Shown here: positions 62,752 to 64,000 of the stretch, one piece after another | Layout of the letters: each line of letters starts with the position of its first letter | Position numbering within the stretch: the first letter of the stretch is position 1 | Assembly (NCBI RefSeq): GCF_001411495.1 | Contig: NZ_CP012981.1 | Coordinates: 1,674,001-1,738,000, forward strand | Direction: 5' to 3' | DNA: 64,000 nt | Origin: Burkholderia cepacia ATCC 25416 | GTDB taxonomy: Bacteria; Pseudomonadota; Gammaproteobacteria; Burkholderiales; Burkholderiaceae | Notes under the pieces: generated by a model | The model's input: only the letters and a program-made list of their open reading frames with translations | Databases searched by the model: none | What the model was told of the DNA's origin: nothing | Position numbers and translations under genes: made by a program

Positions 62752-63714
62752 TCATGCGCGCGTCAGGTGCGCGTACAGCGCGTGCGCGATCGCGATGTCC
62801 TCGAGCCCGAGGCCGATCGAGCGGAAGAATGCGTGACGCGCGTACGACGGTGCCGGACAGGTGCCGGCGACGAGCGCGGGCAGGTCGCCGGCGATCCGCG
62901 CGGCTTCCCAGCCGTGCTCGGCCGTCGCGATCTGCATTTCGCCGGCGCTCGCGGGCGTCGTGTGCCGGTAGTCGCAGTACACGTCCATGTCGGGCAGCCA
63001 GGCGGGCGGGATCTCGTGCGCGCGCGCGACGTTCGTGCTGATCGACGTGACGAGCGCGGGGCGCGTGAGCATCCCGTCGCCGAGCACGGGCGTGCCCGAC
63101 GACGTGCACAGCATCACGACGTCCGCGTCGCGCACGCAGGCTTCGACGCTCGCCGCGGCGCGTGCGCGCGGGTCGAGCTGCGCAAGCGCCGCCTGCTGCG
63201 ACGCGTCGCCGGCGAGCGCGGGCGAGTACACGCGGATCGTCTCCCAGTCGCGCAATCCCGCGGTGTGCCGCAGGTGCGCGAGGCCGACCGCGCCCGCGCC
63301 GACGATCGCGAGATGGCGCGCGTTGCCCGGCGCGAGACAATCGACCGCGAGCGCGGTCGTGCCGGCCGTGCGCTCGACCGTCAGCAGGCCCGCGTCGCAC
63401 CACATCAGCGGCTGGCCCGTGCGCATCGACATCAGCGCGGTCCACGCGGTGACGATGGGCTTGCCGCCCGTCACGACATACGGCGACAGCTTCGCGCCGA
63501 ACACCTGCGCATCGGCGAGCGCGCCCAGATACGTGATGAAGTCGCCGGCCTGCTCGGGAAACAGTGTGAGCGTTTGCGGCGGCTGCACCGCGCGCGTCGC
63601 GGCGAGCGACGCGAACATGCTGCGCAGCGTGCCGAGCACGTCGAGCGACGGCAGGGCCGCGCGCACCGCGGCTTCGTCGACGGTCAGCGGCAGGGTCGGG
63701 GCGGTTTGCGTCAT
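62752..63714 (-). CDS. Ornithine cyclodeaminase/mu-crystallin family protein (DauB-like)
   Basis: A 320-residue NAD(P)-binding enzyme: substrate side with FGAKLSPYVVTGGKPIVTAW and LMSMRTGQPLMWCDAGLLT, then the Rossmann motif LAIVGAGAVGLAHLRH (about 145). Relatives are ornithine cyclodeaminase, DauB (2-ketoarginine-linked), alanine or ketimine dehydrogenases. The next minus-strand gene (131 bp downstream) is the YheO-type regulator, which points to amino-acid racemate use like dauBAR; a dauA homologue is not in the window. Confidence 0.8.
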   Translation of the reverse strand: MTQTAPTLPLTVDEAAVRAALPSLDVLGTLRSMFASLAATRAVQPPQTLTLFPEQAGDFITYLGALADAQVFGAKLSPYVVTGGKPIVTAWTALMSMRTGQPLMWCDAGLLTVERTAGTTALAVDCLAPGNARHLAIVGAGAVGLAHLRHTAGLRDWETIRVYSPALAGDASQQAALAQLDPRARAAASVEACVRDADVVMLCTSSGTPVLGDGMLTRPALVTSISTNVARAHEIPPAWLPDMDVYCDYRHTTPASAGEMQIATAEHGWEAARIAGDLPALVAGTCPAPSYARHAFFRSIGLGLEDIAIAHALYAHLTRA

Positions 63715-64000
63715 GGGGACATCTCCGGTCGGGGCCGGACTGGACTGTCTCGATCGACGTGTCCGGCAGTGTTCGTGATGGACGAAAAGTCTAATATAGA
63801 CAAACGAAATCGGGAGAATTTTTCTTTTCGAGACTGTGTGTCATCGCGAGATTCGGGAAAAACATCGATAAATCAAGGGTGTTTTCGATGTCGGGCGAAT
63901 TTCAGATGACGCGTATCGGGGCACGATTTTCGTATCCCCTATAGTCTATCGTAGACTTTGAGTCTATATTTCGCGTGCAGGACACGACCCGCCGCCGCGT
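63715..64000. promoter_or_regulatory. Regulatory region at right edge with GTCTA/TAGAC site array
   Basis: 286 bp, AT-richer than its surroundings, no gene. Contains GTCTA-N3-TAGAC at 63789-63801 and 63944-63956. The second is followed by another half-site so that TAGAC-TTTGA-GTCTA (63952-63966) makes a third, overlapping inverted repeat. Half-sites in the right cluster therefore recur about every 9-10 bp. They lie upstream of the ornithine-cyclodeaminase-like gene and of any gene further right. Confidence 0.7.

Overview
The window is GC-rich, gene-dense chromosomal DNA with no insertion sequences, prophage genes or CRISPR. The gene set is typical of a Burkholderia-type betaproteobacterium, probably the B. 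cepacia complex: a ybgC-tolQRAB-pal-cpoB operon, glyA-nrdR, a type IV minor-pilin cluster, the homogentisate genes hmgA-fahA, xdhAB and a 3-hydroxybutyrate oligomer hydrolase. Codon use is strongly biased to G/C-ending codons. The species is inferred from gene content only.

Layout. 1-1085: the 3' part of an AraC regulator and a YiaA/YiaB membrane protein. 1224-6827: a tightly packed six-gene operon (GT2 glycosyltransferase, secreted unknown protein, ferritin-like diiron protein, GT-B-like glycosyltransferase, PAP2 phosphatase, three-His-box desaturase). It looks like an uncharacterised lipid or glycolipid pathway and is the best candidate here for an undescribed system. 6872-7460: a DUF3592 protein and tRNA-Lys(UUU) with a perfect sigma70 promoter. 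7569-13069: the Tol-Pal envelope operon on the minus strand. 13180-16078: an SDR, then glyA behind a ZTP (pfl) riboswitch, then nrdR. 16232-19136: five overlapping minor-pilin genes. 19191-20493: the yqjK/yqjE/yqjD stress-membrane genes. 20820-24317: 1-Cys peroxiredoxin, glutaryl-CoA dehydrogenase with a divergent IclR regulator, and a GFA protein.

24463-31572: a degenerate EAL protein, then a homogentisate operon (FAD hydroxylase, DUF2783 partner, AAHS transporter, hmgA, fahA). It would convert a hydroxyphenylacetate to homogentisate and on to fumarate and acetoacetate. 31741-41314: MFS and EamA exporters, BluB, D-lactate dehydrogenase, LysR and AraC regulators, and a class V aminotransferase. 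41428-42705: a RES-type toxin with an enlarged antitoxin. 42802-49483: an MFS exporter and xanthine dehydrogenase xdhA-xdhB, followed by an xdhC that lacks its N-terminal domain.

49533-64000: a LysR regulator with a GST-kappa-like isomerase, an orphan membrane-anchored TAXI receptor, a BON protein, two secreted lipoprotein hydrolases, TauE/SafE, a DHA2 exporter, a FrnE-like DsbA, and a YheO-type regulator with an ornithine-cyclodeaminase homologue. Upstream of the last gene is an array of GTCTA/TAGAC half-sites at the right edge of the window. Several intergenic regions carry inverted repeats that look like operators.
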